Below are positions 1-12,559 of a stretch of 64,000 nucleotides of DNA, in pieces. The stretch spans positions 36,285,138-36,349,137 of the forward strand of contig NC_133774.1 of NCBI RefSeq assembly GCF_003597395.2. The letters run 5' to 3'. The notes below the pieces were generated by a model, which saw only the letters and a program-made list of their open reading frames with translations, made no database searches and was not told the DNA's origin. Both the position numbers and the translations under genes were made by a program. Numbering within the stretch: position 1 is the stretch's first letter; the number at the start of each line of letters is the position of its first letter. This DNA comes from Chelonoidis abingdonii. Lineage: Eukaryota > Chordata > Testudines > Testudinidae.

Positions 1-2738
1 TAAGTGGGCTACTGGAACAAGCCATTCATGGATGAGACAAGAGAACCTGAAATTGATGGAATGCTACTACAACAGTAGACCTAATGAGAGGGGATATATG
101 AAACGTATGAGGGGACTATAGATGGCAAAATTCCTTACATCCACGCTTACTGAGAAACAGTAGTTATCCCGACATTGCTTCAATCATTAGTAAAAGGAAG
201 TGCTCTCCACAGTGGTAGACCAACTCCACATTGACATATCCCAGACTCGAAGAAGGACCTGGACAGAACAAGTGATGTGCAGGCCCACCCTGAAGCTGAA
301 AACTTTCGCTGCCACCCCCTCCATTTGCAGAGCACAGCATGCTGATATTAGTAGGCGATAAGATCATGGAGAAAACTAGCTCACGTCATCTTGAGATTGA
401 TTACCAAGGGCTCAGTGGTGGCGAAGGTACATCAGATAGTATGTTAGAAGATGCCATAGAGCTCGTGACAATCCCTCTAACACCATAACTCAACCAATGA
501 ACTGGTATACGTCAGCCTCTGTAATCCTTGGAGATGCCTATGGTACGACGATACAGACGAACAACAGTATTGTACCCACCCTGCGAAAGTGAGGTGGAGG
601 GATAGATCAAGGCGACTACGGAGAGAGTTAGTCAGGCGGGTGGACTTAGCCAGCAACGGTGTAGAGATTATAGGATAAGACTTTGGCTACTTGAAAACAT
701 ACAAGGGCCTGACTCCATCTGAGCCCTAGAGACTGCTAAAAAGAAAGGCTCACGCACTGGCTACCAGGCTAAGGAACACTAGGAGAAGGAGAGACCAAAA
801 AGTAAATGCCCTGCTTCTCCAAAGAACCATCCAAGGTGTTATTCCCACTGCAGGTTGCAACAACACGTAATGCAGAGCTACCAGCAGCAGAACTAATCGT
901 ACTGGAAGAACATCTGGGAGGAAGAGGAGATCATAACCCAGTGCAAAGTGTTGCAGGACCTGCAGAGACGACAAGGCATATTCCACACAGAAACATACAT
1001 CCCAGTAGGAATGAATCAGACAGCGGGTTCAAGAAAAACACGAAGAGATGGGGCAGCACCTGGACCAGACATGATCCACACCTACTGCTAAAGAGAACTA
1101 ACAAGAGTGCATGAACGCCTAACAGCACAGATGAACCGCTGCTAGCAGCAGGCTTCGACCCAAACTGGCTAACCAAGGAAGACAGTGCTGATCATGAAAG
1201 GCCCCTGCAAGGAAACACGAACCGACCCAATAACCTGCCTCCCCACAACATGGAAGTCCATCAGGCATCATAGCCGCCAAGCTACAGGACCATAGGGCCA
1301 GTACATGAGCACAGTCAGAGAAGGCATTGGGAACCACACTAGTTACTCATAGATAGAGCGTCGCCCAAGGTCTAGACAGACCAATTCTGAAGCACAGCCT
1401 GGATTGACTACAGAAAGCCTATGACTCAATTGCCGCACAGGTGGATCTGTGAATGTCTGGCGCTATACGAAGTCAACAGGACAGTAAGGACTTCCTCAAG
1501 AACTTCCATGGGACTATGGAAGTCAACTCAAGGCAGCTTGCGCAAGTGGCCATCAAGTGCCGCATATACAAGGTGATGCACTGTCCCTGCTGCTGTTCTG
1601 CATAGGCCTAAACCCCCTCAGCCAGATAATCACAAGGACTGGATACAGGTTCAGGAGTGGAATACCCATCAGCCACTCCTCTCACTGGATGACATCAGAG
1701 CTGTTTTAAGAATGAACGAGACATCGACTCGCTATCCACCTGACGGGCGGATCTACAATGAGGTATCGGGATGTCATTCGGATCGGAGAAGTGTGCCGGA
1801 TGATAGTGTGAAGGGAGGAAGGTAGTCAAGACTGATGGGGTGGAACTACCAGGGGGCCACATAGCAGACATACAGACCAGCTACAAGTCACTTGGCGTTC
1901 CCACAGTCACATGGATACCCCGCATGAGGAGGCAAGGAAGACAGCAACATCCAAGTATCACCAAAGGGATAAGACAGGTCCTGAAGAGCCCGCTCAGTGG
2001 GAAGAACAAGATCCATGCCATCAACACATACCCTGCTGTATAGTGAGCTGGCCAAAGGAGGACATGGAGGCCTGATGTTGAAGACCGGAAGCTCCTCGCA
2101 CGCTGCACGGAGGTTTCCACCCCAAGTCAACACCCAGAGACTGTATTACAGCCGAAAGAAGGTGGCGGGGCTTGTGTGAGCGTCAAAGCCACTGTCCTGG
2201 ACGAAACCCGGACATCAGGAGTACATCGCATAAGATGGCCCCAGAGATGAGCTGCTGAGAGAATGCCTGAGGACGCAGCAGACATGGGAGGGAAGACCAA
2301 GCAGAAGAAGTTGCCATGGCAAGACAAGACCCTGCATGGGATGTACCATCGACAGATAGCTGAGGTGGCTGACATTGTGGAAATCCTACCAGTGGCTGGA
2401 AAGGGCTGGACTAAAAGACAGCACTGAGGCACGATCATTAGCAGCACAGGAACAGGCACTGAGCACCAGATCCATTGAAGCAGGGGTCTACCACACTAGA
2501 GAGGACCCAAGTGCAGACTGTGCAGAGAGGCCTCAGAGATAGTCCAACACATAGTGGCAGGATGTAAGATGCAGGCAGGAACAGCATACAACTGAACGGC
2601 ACAACCAAGTGGCTGGCATTGTGTACAGGAACATCGGCCAGCGTATGGGCTAGACCCTCCCAAGACCAGATGGGAGATTCCACAGAAGGTTTGTGAGAGA
2701 ATAGCAGGCTAAGATTCTGCGCGGACTTCCAGATCCAG

Positions 2739-3089
2739 ATGGACAGGCAGGTACTGGCCCATCAACCAGACATTGTGGTAACAGACAAGGACCAGAAGAC
2801 AGCGGTGGTGATAGATATAGCAGTGCCAAGTGACAGCAACATCAGGAAGAAGGAATATGAGAAGTTGGAGAAGTATCAGGGCCTGAAAGATGAACTAAAG
2901 AGGATGTGGAAAGTGAAGGCCAAAGTGGTCCCAGTGGTGGTAGGAGCACTCAGGACTGTGACTCCTAAGCTGGGTGAGTGGCTCCAACAGATCCCAGGAA
3001 CAACATCAGAGCTCTCTGTCCAGAAGAGTGCATTGCTAGGAACAGCTAAGATACTGCGCAGAACCCTCAAACTCCCAGGCCTCTGGTAG
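2739..3089 (+). pseudogene. C-terminal restriction-like endonuclease fragment of the R4/Dong-type LINE
   Basis: This is the longest intact reading frame of the LINE, about 116 codons. It reads HQPDIVVTDKD and then AVVIDIAVPSD, which fits the PD-(D/E)xK restriction-like nuclease arrangement of R2/R4 elements: a PD pair followed by a conserved aspartate on a beta strand. A charged helix rich in E, K and Y follows, then a conserved tail ending LKLPGLW before the stop. The ATG used is only the first methionine after a stop; the real protein continued upstream through frames now broken. It is not a host gene. The nuclease assignment is by motif only. Confidence 0.65.
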
Positions 3090-3144
3090 AACACCCGAGG
3101 TTGAGGAAGACACATACCACCCATAGGGGTGAGAAGGGCATTTT

Positions 3145-3161
3145 TATATATATATATATAT
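3145..3161. repeat. (TA)n microsatellite at the LINE 3' end
   Basis: About eight TA units directly follow the 3' untranslated part of the LINE. They probably derive from its terminal repeat or target site. Confidence 0.8.
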
Positions 3162-3258
3162 TATAAACAAACGAACAACACAGTACAATAAAAAACTAGC
3201 TCAAAGAGCCAGCCTTCAACCCCTCTAGAAAAGGGCACAAACATAACATGCCATAGGG

Positions 3259-3975
3259 CAGGGGAGGGCAAACTTTTTGGCCTGAGGGCCACATCTGGAT
3301 ATGGAAATTGTATGGCAGACCATGAATGCTCACAAAATCGGGGCTGGCTACGAGAGGGTGTGAGGGGTCTGGCTGGGGGTGCAGGCTCTGGGGTGGGACC
3401 AGAAAGGAGGAGTTCAGGGTGCAGGAGGGGGCTCTGGGCTGGGGTGCAAGGGGGTGAGGGCTCCAGCTGGGGGTGCAGGCTCTGGGGTGGAGCTAGGGAT
3501 GCAAGGTTAGAGGTGCAGGAGGTGCTCCAGGCTGGGACTGGAGGGTTCAGAGGGAAGGAGAGGAATCAGGGCAGGGGCAGGGGCATGGGAGGGGGCCAAG
3601 GGTGCAGGCTCCAGGCAGCACTTACCTCAAGCAGGTCCTGGAAGCAGCAGCATGTCCCGCCTCGGACTCCTATGCAGACGTGCGGCCAGGTGGCTCTGTG
3701 CACTGCCTCACCCACAGGTGCCGCCCCAACATCTCCCATTGGCTGTCATTCCTGGCCAACGGGAACTGTGAGGGCACTGCTTGGGTGGGGACAGCGTGCA
3801 GAGCCCCCTGGTTGCCCCTACATGTAGGAGCTGGAGGAGAGACATGCTGCTGCTTCTGGGAGCCGCACGGAGCCACAGTATGCAGGGAGTAGGACAAGCC
3901 CCTAACCCAACTCCCCAGCAGGAGATTGAGGGCCAGATTAAACACGGCCTGGGGGCCGTAGTTTGCCCATCGCTG
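3259..3975 (+). mobile_element. Non-autonomous hAT-type transposon
   Basis: The left end reads CAGGGGAGGGCAAAC and the right end, reverse-complemented, reads CAGCGATGGGCAAAC, giving imperfect terminal inverted repeats. The flanks CCATAGGG (3251-3258) and CCGTAGGG (3976-3983) form an 8-bp target duplication with one mismatch, the length expected for hAT. The interior is G-rich with tandem-like GGGGTGCAGG motifs and encodes no transposase. The open frame across it (3312-3827) is a by-product of base composition. A related copy lies in the opposite orientation at 5899-6528. Confidence 0.85.
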
Positions 3976-3983
3976 CCGTAGGG

Positions 3984-5898
3984 GGTTACTATATTCTCTC
4001 ATTACAATTTACAAACATCAACCCCCAGTCAGAATCTTTGCAGTTACAATTTGGTTTTATGCTGCAAGTTTATTCTGTGGTCAGAACTGTAGCCACACAT
4101 CAGTTAACGCATAGTAGTTGCAATTCTGTGGTCATGTAACAATGTATCCCAAGAAGTTAAAGTATATTTTAAGAGTGTCCTATTTCTCATACTCAGCACC
4201 ACTGTGATGTCTTCATGTTAATCTCACACGGCCCAGTCTTGCTCCCTCTGAAGTCAATCAGGAGATTTGCCATTGATTTCAGCAGGAGTTAGACAGGTGA
4301 TGGTGAAAAAGTTTACATTAGGGTTTCCATGCTTCATTACAGACTATAAATAGACTGTACGGAATTGGCAAACCCGGGAGTTTTATTTTAATTTTACACT
4401 CATGCCTGAAATCCAGACAATTATGTTTTAAAAAAGTCTCCTGAAGTCAGTATTTTCCACCGACTTCAACAGGCTTTGAATGAGGCCCAAACTTATTTTA
4501 TTGAAGCAGACTCCCAGCAAAGAGGAGGGGAAGCCCCCCCTCCCTTTTTTTAAACAGACAGTTAAAAGCAGGTTGGATGGAGCACTCAAGACCATATGAA
4601 AGGGAACAAACCACACTGGCAAACCAAGAGGACAGACTCCTTGTTCTTATGGGTCTTTACCATCTCTGATTTCTGTAAGTAGAGAATCTAACAATCTGCT
4701 AATTGATTACTTTTTATTGAGGCTTTTGTGAACTTAATCTTTTGTGACTAGTAGGGAGTTTTAAAAAAAAACTTTTGTAGCTATATATTGTGTTCTTTCA
4801 GTTCAGTCATCACACTTTTGATAGTTGGTTTCACATATTCGATCCAGCTGAACTAAACCTGAAGACATTCTTCCCACCTCCACCCATAAGTGCTGCCACC
4901 AGTCGTGTGCTGAGGCGGGGGGAGGCTAAGACCCTCTATGTTGTTTGCCCAGTGTAAAAGGTCTCTTTAGTCAGTTGCTCCCTAACTGATTGTGTAAGAG
5001 AACCTCTTTTACTTTCCTTTGACTATCTCATTTGATCTTCATCCTTCCCCTCCCTCTGCAACCACCTAATATAGGTAGAGATGTTTACTGATCAGCTGAA
5101 GCGCTCACCAGCATCTTCATACATTATTCCAAGGAGAGACTGATACGGTTTTAAAATTTAATCCATCAGGAGACATGGGGAATATAGAGAACTAACCTAA
5201 AATATAGGTAGTGCAGAGAAAATAGAAGTTTTCCATGAAGGCAAACAACTACAGTAAGTACACTATATACACAGTTTGAACTGAAGCTACTAAAACCCAG
5301 GTGCTTCCATCTAAAACATAAGAGCCAGATCAGCAGCTTAAGACAATAGCTACTAACTAGTAAATACTAGATTAAGACTAACTCTGGATTTTTGCTTCCT
5401 AATATGGCAGAAGTGACAGCTTCTGCATGAAGTTGATCACATTATGCAAAGCGAAGGGAGTTTTTTGGGTGCTGTTCTTGGCAGCAAAAGCATTCAGGGA
5501 TTAGGAAAAACAAAAACAGGGTGAGGAAAAAGCCTTGCAGTTTTGTTCAGTTACCAGTGTTCTCAGCAGATTTTAGAAGAGAATGCTTCTCTCACGTGCG
5601 CTGTAGCTAATTTGAAGACAAGTTGCCCCTTTCACCTGACTCTGAAGATTCAACAACAATTTGCATTCTAGAAGTTTAACATCCACATGATGAGAAACTT
5701 GGAAGTGGTACCAACAGTATGTTTGTGAGTCACAAGAAGTCAAGGTAAAGGTGGCAAGGCTAGTGAACTACAGCATTCAGGAACTGTAATACACAGAAAT
5801 AGGCCTTGTTTGAGCAGCACTGACACCTCAACTGTCATTTATGCTTTGCCTTCACTGAGGCTATATCTACAATACACACACACACTGCAGATGTAGCT
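3984..5898. other. No gene seen; intronic A/T-rich DNA
   Basis: I see no exon-like open segment with matching splice sites here. A short imperfect palindrome at about 4229-4293, built on AAGTCAATCAGG and its inverted partner, belongs to the family of small palindromic repeats found elsewhere in the window. The rest is unassigned and lies in presumed PLPP1 intron 1. Confidence 0.5.
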
Positions 5899-6528
5899 CA
5901 GGGGTGAGCAAACTATAGCCCTCAAGCTCCGGCTGCGGCTTGCGGGGCTCCAGCACTCCAGCCAGGGACCAGGGTCAGGGGCCGCTCCATGCAACTCCCG
6001 GAAGAAACAGCATGGCCCCCCTCCAGCTCTTACATGTAGGGGCAGCCGGGGACTCTGCTCTGCACACTGCCCCTGCCCTCGCAGCTCCCATTGGCCAGGA
6101 ACTGCGGCCAATGAGAGTTGCAGGGGCAGTGCCTTTGGACAGGGAGGTGCCTCCAGATAGGAGCCAGAGAAGGGACATGCTGCTTCTGAGAGCCACTTGA
6201 GGTAAGCGCTGCCTGGAGCCTGTACCACTGAGCCTCCCCCTGCACCTCAATCTCCAATCCTCTTCCCGCCCTCCAAACCCCTCAATCCCAGTCCAGAGCA
6301 CCCTCCTGCACCCCAAACCCTCATCCCCAGCTCCATCCCAGAGCCTGCATCCCCATCCGGAGCCCTCACCCCCTTCCCAGCCCAGAGCCCCCTCCTGCAC
6401 CCTGAATTCCTTTCTGGCCCCACTCCAGAGCCCGCACACTCACCCCCATTTTGTGAGCATTCATGGCCCGTCATACAATTTCTATTCCCAGATGTGGCCC
6501 TTGAGCCAAAAAGTTTGCTCAACCCTTG
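5899..6528 (-). mobile_element. Non-autonomous hAT-type transposon, inverted relative of 3259-3975
   Basis: It starts CAGGGGTGAGCAAAC and ends with the complement of a similar terminus (TTTGCTCAACCCTTG). Read on the minus strand, the segment near 6450-6500 matches 3288-3345 of the other copy closely (ATTGTATG, CATGAATGCTCACAAAAT). The target duplication is degenerate (TGTAGC against TGCAGC at the flanks). There is no coding capacity. Confidence 0.78.
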
Positions 6529-6559
6529 TGCAGCAACACATTAGTAAAATACTTTGGTG

Positions 6560-6765
6560 GTGGGGAGGAGACAGAGCAGGACGGGGGAACAAAAAACAGA
6601 ACAGCACCTTGCTGCTGCTGGAGCCTCTCCCTACAGCAGGGAAGGGCTCCAGCAGCACAGGAGCAGTATGACACTGTGCTGCTCAACACAGCAGTGTAGA
6701 CAGGAAGCAATGCTTGGGATAGCAGGAAGTGTCTAGGGTATGTACTCACATACATACCTACTCCC
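6560..6765. repeat. Inverted-repeat sequence, probable MITE fragment
   Basis: GCTGCTGGAGCC near 6610 is answered by GGCTCCAGCAGC near 6645, forming a hairpin around CTCCCTACAGCAGGGA. The sequence then runs into GTGTCTAGGGTATGTACT, which resembles the end of a common reptile MITE. Its boundaries are not clear. Confidence 0.4.
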
Positions 6766-8845
6766 TTCAGGGCATCTTTTCGCTGCTCTCCTAAGCTGTG
6801 CCCCACCAGCTATGCTGCTATTTGTGCTGGGGGCAGGGGCTACATGTTCACCAAAAGAAGCATGCAGCATAGAGTATATGGAGTATAGACACTCCATGTG
6901 GGTAAAATATGGGGAAGGGGGGTTTAAAAACAGAGATAGTTAATGCTTATTAACTAAGATTTTTACAGCAAGATTATGACTAAACACTTCAACTATCTTT
7001 CTGTAGACCCACACACCATCTTTTTTTGGCAGTAGAGACATCGCCTTAGCCTCTAATCCACCCAGAGTGGAAGAGAGATACTGGTCCACATTTGTTCCAG
7101 ACAAATTATAACACAATGCTCTATGTGAGCCAATACTCTTCTGCAACTTTCACAATTCCATCACTTTCAATAATTTTAAAAATGAAGCTGATTTAAATCT
7201 AACAGAGTCAGCATTCTCTTATCTTAAGTATTATTAATCACAAAAGCATAATTATAGTCAGTGACTAATTGATATTTGTATATTGCTTCTGCCACACTGC
7301 ATCAGCTTTATGGGAGGTAGACAAGATGATCTGCACTATAAAAGAAATTACTTCTCTTTTTAGATGTACACAACACAATAAAAATGATAAGTAATCCTCT
7401 CCTTCTGTAAATAACTTGAGGAACTAAACTATCTAGCTGGAAGAGTATTCATCTAACAGCGTCACAGGTGTTTCATCAACCATGTTAAGACATCAGCAGT
7501 GTTAATAATTCATCATCAACGGGAAGAAGAAAAAAATTCAATTTCCTCATAGCTTTATTGTACCTACAGTCAGGGATTTCTACCCCACAACTGTCAAGTC
7601 AATAGTTTATTCTGCATGGGTTAAGTAATGGTTTAAGGGGTTTTTTCTTTCAGTTGTTCAAACCAATGAATTTGTTCACCTTCAATAAGTCAGCACATCC
7701 TGTAGGCAAATGTCATGTGCTTTTACCTGTAGGCCCAAAGTGCAAACAACTATGATCTTCAGGGAAAACATGAGTCAGGAAATAAAAAGCCCTGTAAATA
7801 ATACAAGCTTGTTTAATTAGAAAACAAACTGACCAGTTTCTATGGCACTTTGACACCCAGTGTTGCATTTTCACGCTGTCTTGTTTATATTACACTGTAT
7901 ATTCTTTGGGGCAAGGACTGCATCTTACTATCTTGTAAGCATTGTGTTCCTCTACGGTAATCTTAATATATAAGTGAGGGCTCAACTGCAAGATACCTGG
8001 ACAACCTATACACATACATTTCTCCATTAGAAAAGGGGGATGTTCTGGGGTGTGCAGGAAGAGGAGGTAATCTGTAGTTCAGACCACCTGTACTTTTTAG
8101 AGGAGAAAAAAATATTTCCCTATAAGCAAAGATATATAGTACAATAACCTTGAAAATAGGTTATTGCCCACAGTTTTGCAGACCAGTACAGGAAACACTA
8201 TGGGTAAAAGAAAGGAAAAAAAAAAGAAAAAAAAGACACTCAAGATACAGTGAAATTCAAATAATTTTGTAGTAGACTCCAAAAAGAAACAAAGTTTACA
8301 TATAAAGTCTTGGCAAACCGCCCCCCCCCCCCCATGGGGTAACAACCTTTTTTTATGACAACATATCAAAATTTGAAGTTGGTCCCAGACTCTGGCTGGT
8401 CTATCAAGCTACAAGTGTTTTGAATGACATTGCTAAGGAGGGTTTCCCCTGATATATCAGACACCCTCCACTGGTCACATTCATTAAACATTAAGCTTAA
8501 TTCCCAGTAGGGGACCTGTGGATATCTTTAGACCCACAGGCCCACAGATCATTTGAGTAGCACAAGGTGAGACCCAAGGATGTTTGGAGAACTAGAAGCA
8601 TTTCATATCAGGGAGGAGTTTTCCCTCAGAAGTGTAAATATCTTTAATGAAGACCCTAGGCTAAAGCCACACTCTCCATAATACACTGAACTAAAATCAG
8701 GTGCTCTTCCCAGGGACTCGCTCACCTCACTCAAGGACAGACAGACAAGCACCAAAGTCTATTCCCGTCCCATCCCCTTCAGGTATAAACTAAGCCATTC
8801 CCTAATTTTACAGATAGTACAGCCCACATATTTTAACGAATTAGA
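6766..8845. other. No gene seen; intronic DNA with old repeat scraps
   Basis: Mostly A/T-rich sequence without exon-like segments. About 7885-7975 resembles an old interspersed repeat (TTCTTTGGGGCAAGGACTG), seen in related form near 17400 and 60570. A run of 13 C lies at 8321-8333. Confidence 0.45.
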
Positions 8846-8946
8846 GATGACGTGAAGAAGAGCTCTGTGTAGGTGAGAGAGACAAGCTTTCACACTAACA
8901 GAAGTTGGTCCAATAAAAGATATCACCTCCCCTACCTCGTCTGTCA
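8846..8946 (+). repeat. Common reptile repeat, probable PLE tail, with a local inversion
   Basis: The sequence GAAGAAGAGCTCTGTGTAG, then CAGAAGTTGGTCCAATAAAA, then ATCACCTCCCCTACC, matches from memory a very common turtle repeat. Its layout (GAAGA, a GC-rich stem, GAAAGC) recalls the hammerhead-bearing tails of Penelope-like elements. In this copy the 19 nt at 8873-8891 read as the reverse complement of the remembered order, so the GAAAGC block faces the wrong way. The PLE assignment is tentative. Confidence 0.5.
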
Positions 8947-9244
8947 GGTTTCGTTAATGCACTTAAGCCTATGGGCGTGGAACAATTCTCTTTATGTGAC
9001 ACACTGGTCACATTTCCCTCCCTCCCTTCCCCACCCCATCTTGTTAACTGCTCAGGCTAAAGAAGATGCATTTGTAAAAGAGACTCTCAGCTACCCAGTA
9101 GTCAGACTCCAATCAGCAAAGCACCTAAGTGCGTTCTTTTCTCTAGAGGGGTCCAAGAATGCAAAGAAGAAGAATATTCTGATGCTGGGCAAGAGGAGTG
9201 TTCACTCATGGGCCATGCAGGAGCTCATTCTATTATAGAAATTT

Positions 9245-10560
9245 GTATTGCTTAGGAGCCTCAATCATGGACTGTGACCCCACTGTGCTAACTGCTGCAT
9301 ACAGAACAAAGGCCATGCCTACCCCAAACAGCTTACAGTCCAAAGAAGACAACAGATGCATACAGACAGATGGGGGGAAAGTACAAGGAAACAATGAGAT
9401 AGCCTAATCAGTCTGACCAATGCTATGGTGTCAGCACATCGACAGCCTAGCTGTTGTCAAGTTTTCTGTAGGGTTCATAGCAAAGGAGGATTTTGAAAGA
9501 GAATAATCAGTTAGTTTTGCAGATGTTTACAAGAAGCTTCTCTCAAACATGGGGGGCAGCACAGGAGAAAGCATAAAGGTGATGATGCTGTGAGCCAGAG
9601 GTAGGTGCCAACTTTTTGATAAGATATTGAATGAGAGAGAAGAGGTAGGATAAGGATAGATTGTGAAGGGCCTGGAAAGTGAAGACAAGTAGCTTACGTT
9701 TGATGCTATAGTGCCAATGAGAAGCGTAGTAAGGAAAGTAACTGAAAGACTTCCCTGATAGATAGGCTGTCCATTTAGGGAATACTACCCCAGTTCTCAC
9801 TTACTGAGGGACAACATCCACTCATTGATATACTTTGCTTTCCACAACCAAATCTCTGTACAACTTCGCATAAGTGATGTACCTGAATACTTGGATGCTA
9901 ATATCTAAACTGTATTCTTAAATTTATTCACCTAAATTTGAGTTATTGCTGATTATGTACTCTATGTATCGTATGACTTTTAAAAACAAGCTCTATTTGT
10001 GGATAATCTAAGAACTACACCCAGATGTACAAGCACTCTTTTCTCAACCTATGTATTACATAGTTTTTTTTTTTAACATTAGCTTTAATTAAATTTTTAA
10101 TTCTGTTCTTATCAGAAGGCAAACAAGTGGAGGGCTTCAAAGAGAAGAATGACATGGTCAAAACAGAAGGATAGGAAAACAATCTGTGCAGCAACATTCT
10201 GAATGGAAATGAGCACAGCAGGATCAATTTATCAAGGCCAGAGAAAGAGACATTTCTCATATTGATTACTGCAAAGCCAGGATGAGAAGTTTAGCTATGT
10301 GGATGGATTCAAACAGCCATAGTTTAGGGATGTTATGCACAAATATCTGCAAGGCTTTGATATAAACCTCAGTGAGAGAACCTAGAGAGATGTCTGAGTA
10401 AGAGAGAAAGCCCAGGCCTGAGTACCAAGCAGAATGGTAGTGTTGTCCACAGCAATCAATAAAGGAGATAGTGGGGAGGAGAATGCTAAAACAGAAATTT
10501 TAGTTTATGCCGACAGACTTAAGGGAAGGTCAGAGAAATCAGTTCAGTTTTTAATAGTAT
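9245..10560. repeat. Ancient interspersed repeat (3' LINE-like), fragmented
   Basis: Several blocks resemble a widespread old amniote repeat: CCCCAAACAGCTTACAGTCC at 9323-9342, GTGAAGGGCCTGGAAAGTGA near 9663, and ATGACATGGTCAAAACAGAA followed by AGCAGGATCAATTTATCAAG between 10150 and 10240. No reverse transcriptase frame survives. Family assignment (an old CR1 or L2/L3-like 3' end) needs a library search. Confidence 0.4.
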
Positions 10561-12559
10561 CCATCATTGGAAATTTAAGATTCATGTAATTTTTTTGGTC
10601 ACCTTCCCTTAATTTTAAACTTGCTGTGAAGTGTTTATATATTTTACATATTTTAAATTAAAGAAAATTTTACTGTCTTGAATTTAAAATGTATGTGTAA
10701 TGCTAAATACTTGACCCATTAAAAAGGCATTTAAAAATCCCAACATAAAATTAAGTCTTAACACCTTAGAAGGCCACAAAAAAGGTATCAAATTTAATAT
10801 AGCAAGGCTGTTAAAAATATTCCAAGTTTTGTAACTGATCACAACTTGCAGCCATTTGGCTACATGGAGCCAAATCTGCTTTCCAAAAGTAGTAGCCTAC
10901 TGATGTTGATGTATTATGATGACTAATGGAGCTGCAGATAGGGAATACTACAGTTCCAAGTTAGCCAATCAGCATCAATTATAATCTGACTCGACTGCTT
11001 TGGCAGCATATCACTAAAAACTGATGAGATGGTTGCATGTTCGTGGCCATTTTGCAAATGTCTTCACTGCATGCATACATTTTTTGTTGGTGGTTTTTTT
11101 TTTTTGGTTTTTTAAAGTGAGTGATCATTAGATGCAGATCTAGATATAAATAATGAAAGGAGGGGTTGTTCCAAATTGACATTAAAATATTCCACTGCAT
11201 TTTATTATTTGTTAACATGAAATTGCTTCTTGAGCAAGATCACAACTATGCTTTCTTATTAAAGGTCCATTTAAAAAAAATAAATCAGTCTGTTTTTTGG
11301 ATCAACTGAAGGATGTTTTCATCTACAGCCCAAAGACCAGATGTGTGATCCTCTCAGCAGTATGGCAAGGTTTTGATGACATGACACTAAAACCATCCAA
11401 TAGCCCTGTACCATTTATACCAACAGTGCAGCTGCACTATTTTTGAAAGATAAGTATTAACGCCAGGGAAGTCACACTAAAAGCTGTTAACAGTTTTAAC
11501 AGGGCTGGGGCATGCTAGATAGTAGACATTAGAAAATAGTAATGAAAGAAATTGTAAACCCTTAAACATTCCTATTAGTCTCCACGAAGTCCAATACTGA
11601 CATCTGCTTATGGAAGAAGATGCTACATCACCACAAGCATGCTACTGAGATTACAAGTTATACTTGGAATTCCATCCATTTACTTGTATCAGCTTTTACT
11701 AAAGAGTGGTTTTCCCACTACTAGCTATGTAAATTGAAGGTTACCTTTACAAGTGCCTAGGGTTGGAGAGTGGAGGACATGGACAACAGCCAGATATAAC
11801 GTATTAAGATGAGGACCAATAGACTTATCCAAAATGTATTTATTTTAAGCAGGAAAGAATTTATTGTAGATTTCATCTACTGCATCATTACTACTGTATA
11901 CCCATCCTTCATGCCACAAAACAAAGAACAAAACACATTTTCCCAACTAGCCCTCTTGTTGATTTTTCTGCAGAAGAAAGTGGGCTACCTAAACCAAGGA
12001 GGAAAGAAAAACAAATCTCCAAAAAAGACAAAGCCTACAAAATACAGAAGTTTCCTGGGCTGTAACCAGAATGGGTTTGCTACTCATTGACTGTCAAAGC
12101 AGATGAAAAATAAAAAAACGAATAAGGTTAGAGACCTGGAAGAAGTTGAGAGAGCAGCTTTGCATCACATTACACAAGACAAAATTAGCAAGGCTTAGCC
12201 TTCTAAAAACAAACGCTCATTTCCTCTTCATCACCACTGTCACAAGCTCGTCAACTACATTAACATACCTAGATAAAGAAAGGAACAAAATCCTAGTGAA
12301 CCTCAAAAACCTACAGAAAAATAGCCCGAGCCATCTGCTTTCCAGCGGAACTAGCTCTGTCAGAGGGCAACCCCCTCCAGTGCTTCACTTCTGTCGGTAA
12401 CGAACCGCGGTAGGACTATATACGTGCTTCCTGTTTAAAGCCATTAACTGCGTTAGCCAGCTGCTGATCATCCTGATTTGGGGCAGTCTCAGCGACCAGG
12501 TTTCTCCAGGTGAAGGGGAGGGCAGGGGAGGAAGAAAGGCTCCCAGTTGCGGATGAAGA
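10561..12559. other. PLPP1: No gene seen; intron 1 of PLPP1 close to its first exon
   Basis: A/T-rich sequence, becoming more balanced after 12300. I found no second coding exon of PLPP1. An 18-nt tract almost wholly of T, with one internal G-rich break, lies near 11090-11115. Confidence 0.5.

Larger units (their letters stand above)
1..3170 (+). mobile_element. R4/Dong-type LINE, 3' part, decayed
   Basis: This is a non-LTR retrotransposon cut by the left edge. Conceptual translation across frameshifts shows reverse transcriptase relics: a segment reading APGPDMIHTYC near 1050, a stretch resembling IQGDALS-LLFCIGLNPLSQII near 1570-1630, and a YK-LG segment near 1875. A CCHC zinc knuckle follows at 2512-2571 (CRLC, then H and C). 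Last comes an endonuclease-like C-terminus. An endonuclease after the reverse transcriptase, with a CCHC knuckle, is typical of the R2/R4 group and unlike CR1 or L1, whose endonuclease is N-terminal. Stops and frameshifts throughout make it inactive. The copy ends in a short TA repeat. It lies in the presumed first intron of PLPP1, in opposite orientation to the gene. The exact clade is from memory and is not secure. Confidence 0.72.

Noticed and set aside
3312..3827. 171-codon plus-strand frame
   Set aside because: It lies inside the non-autonomous hAT at 3259-3975 and reflects its G-rich repeats.
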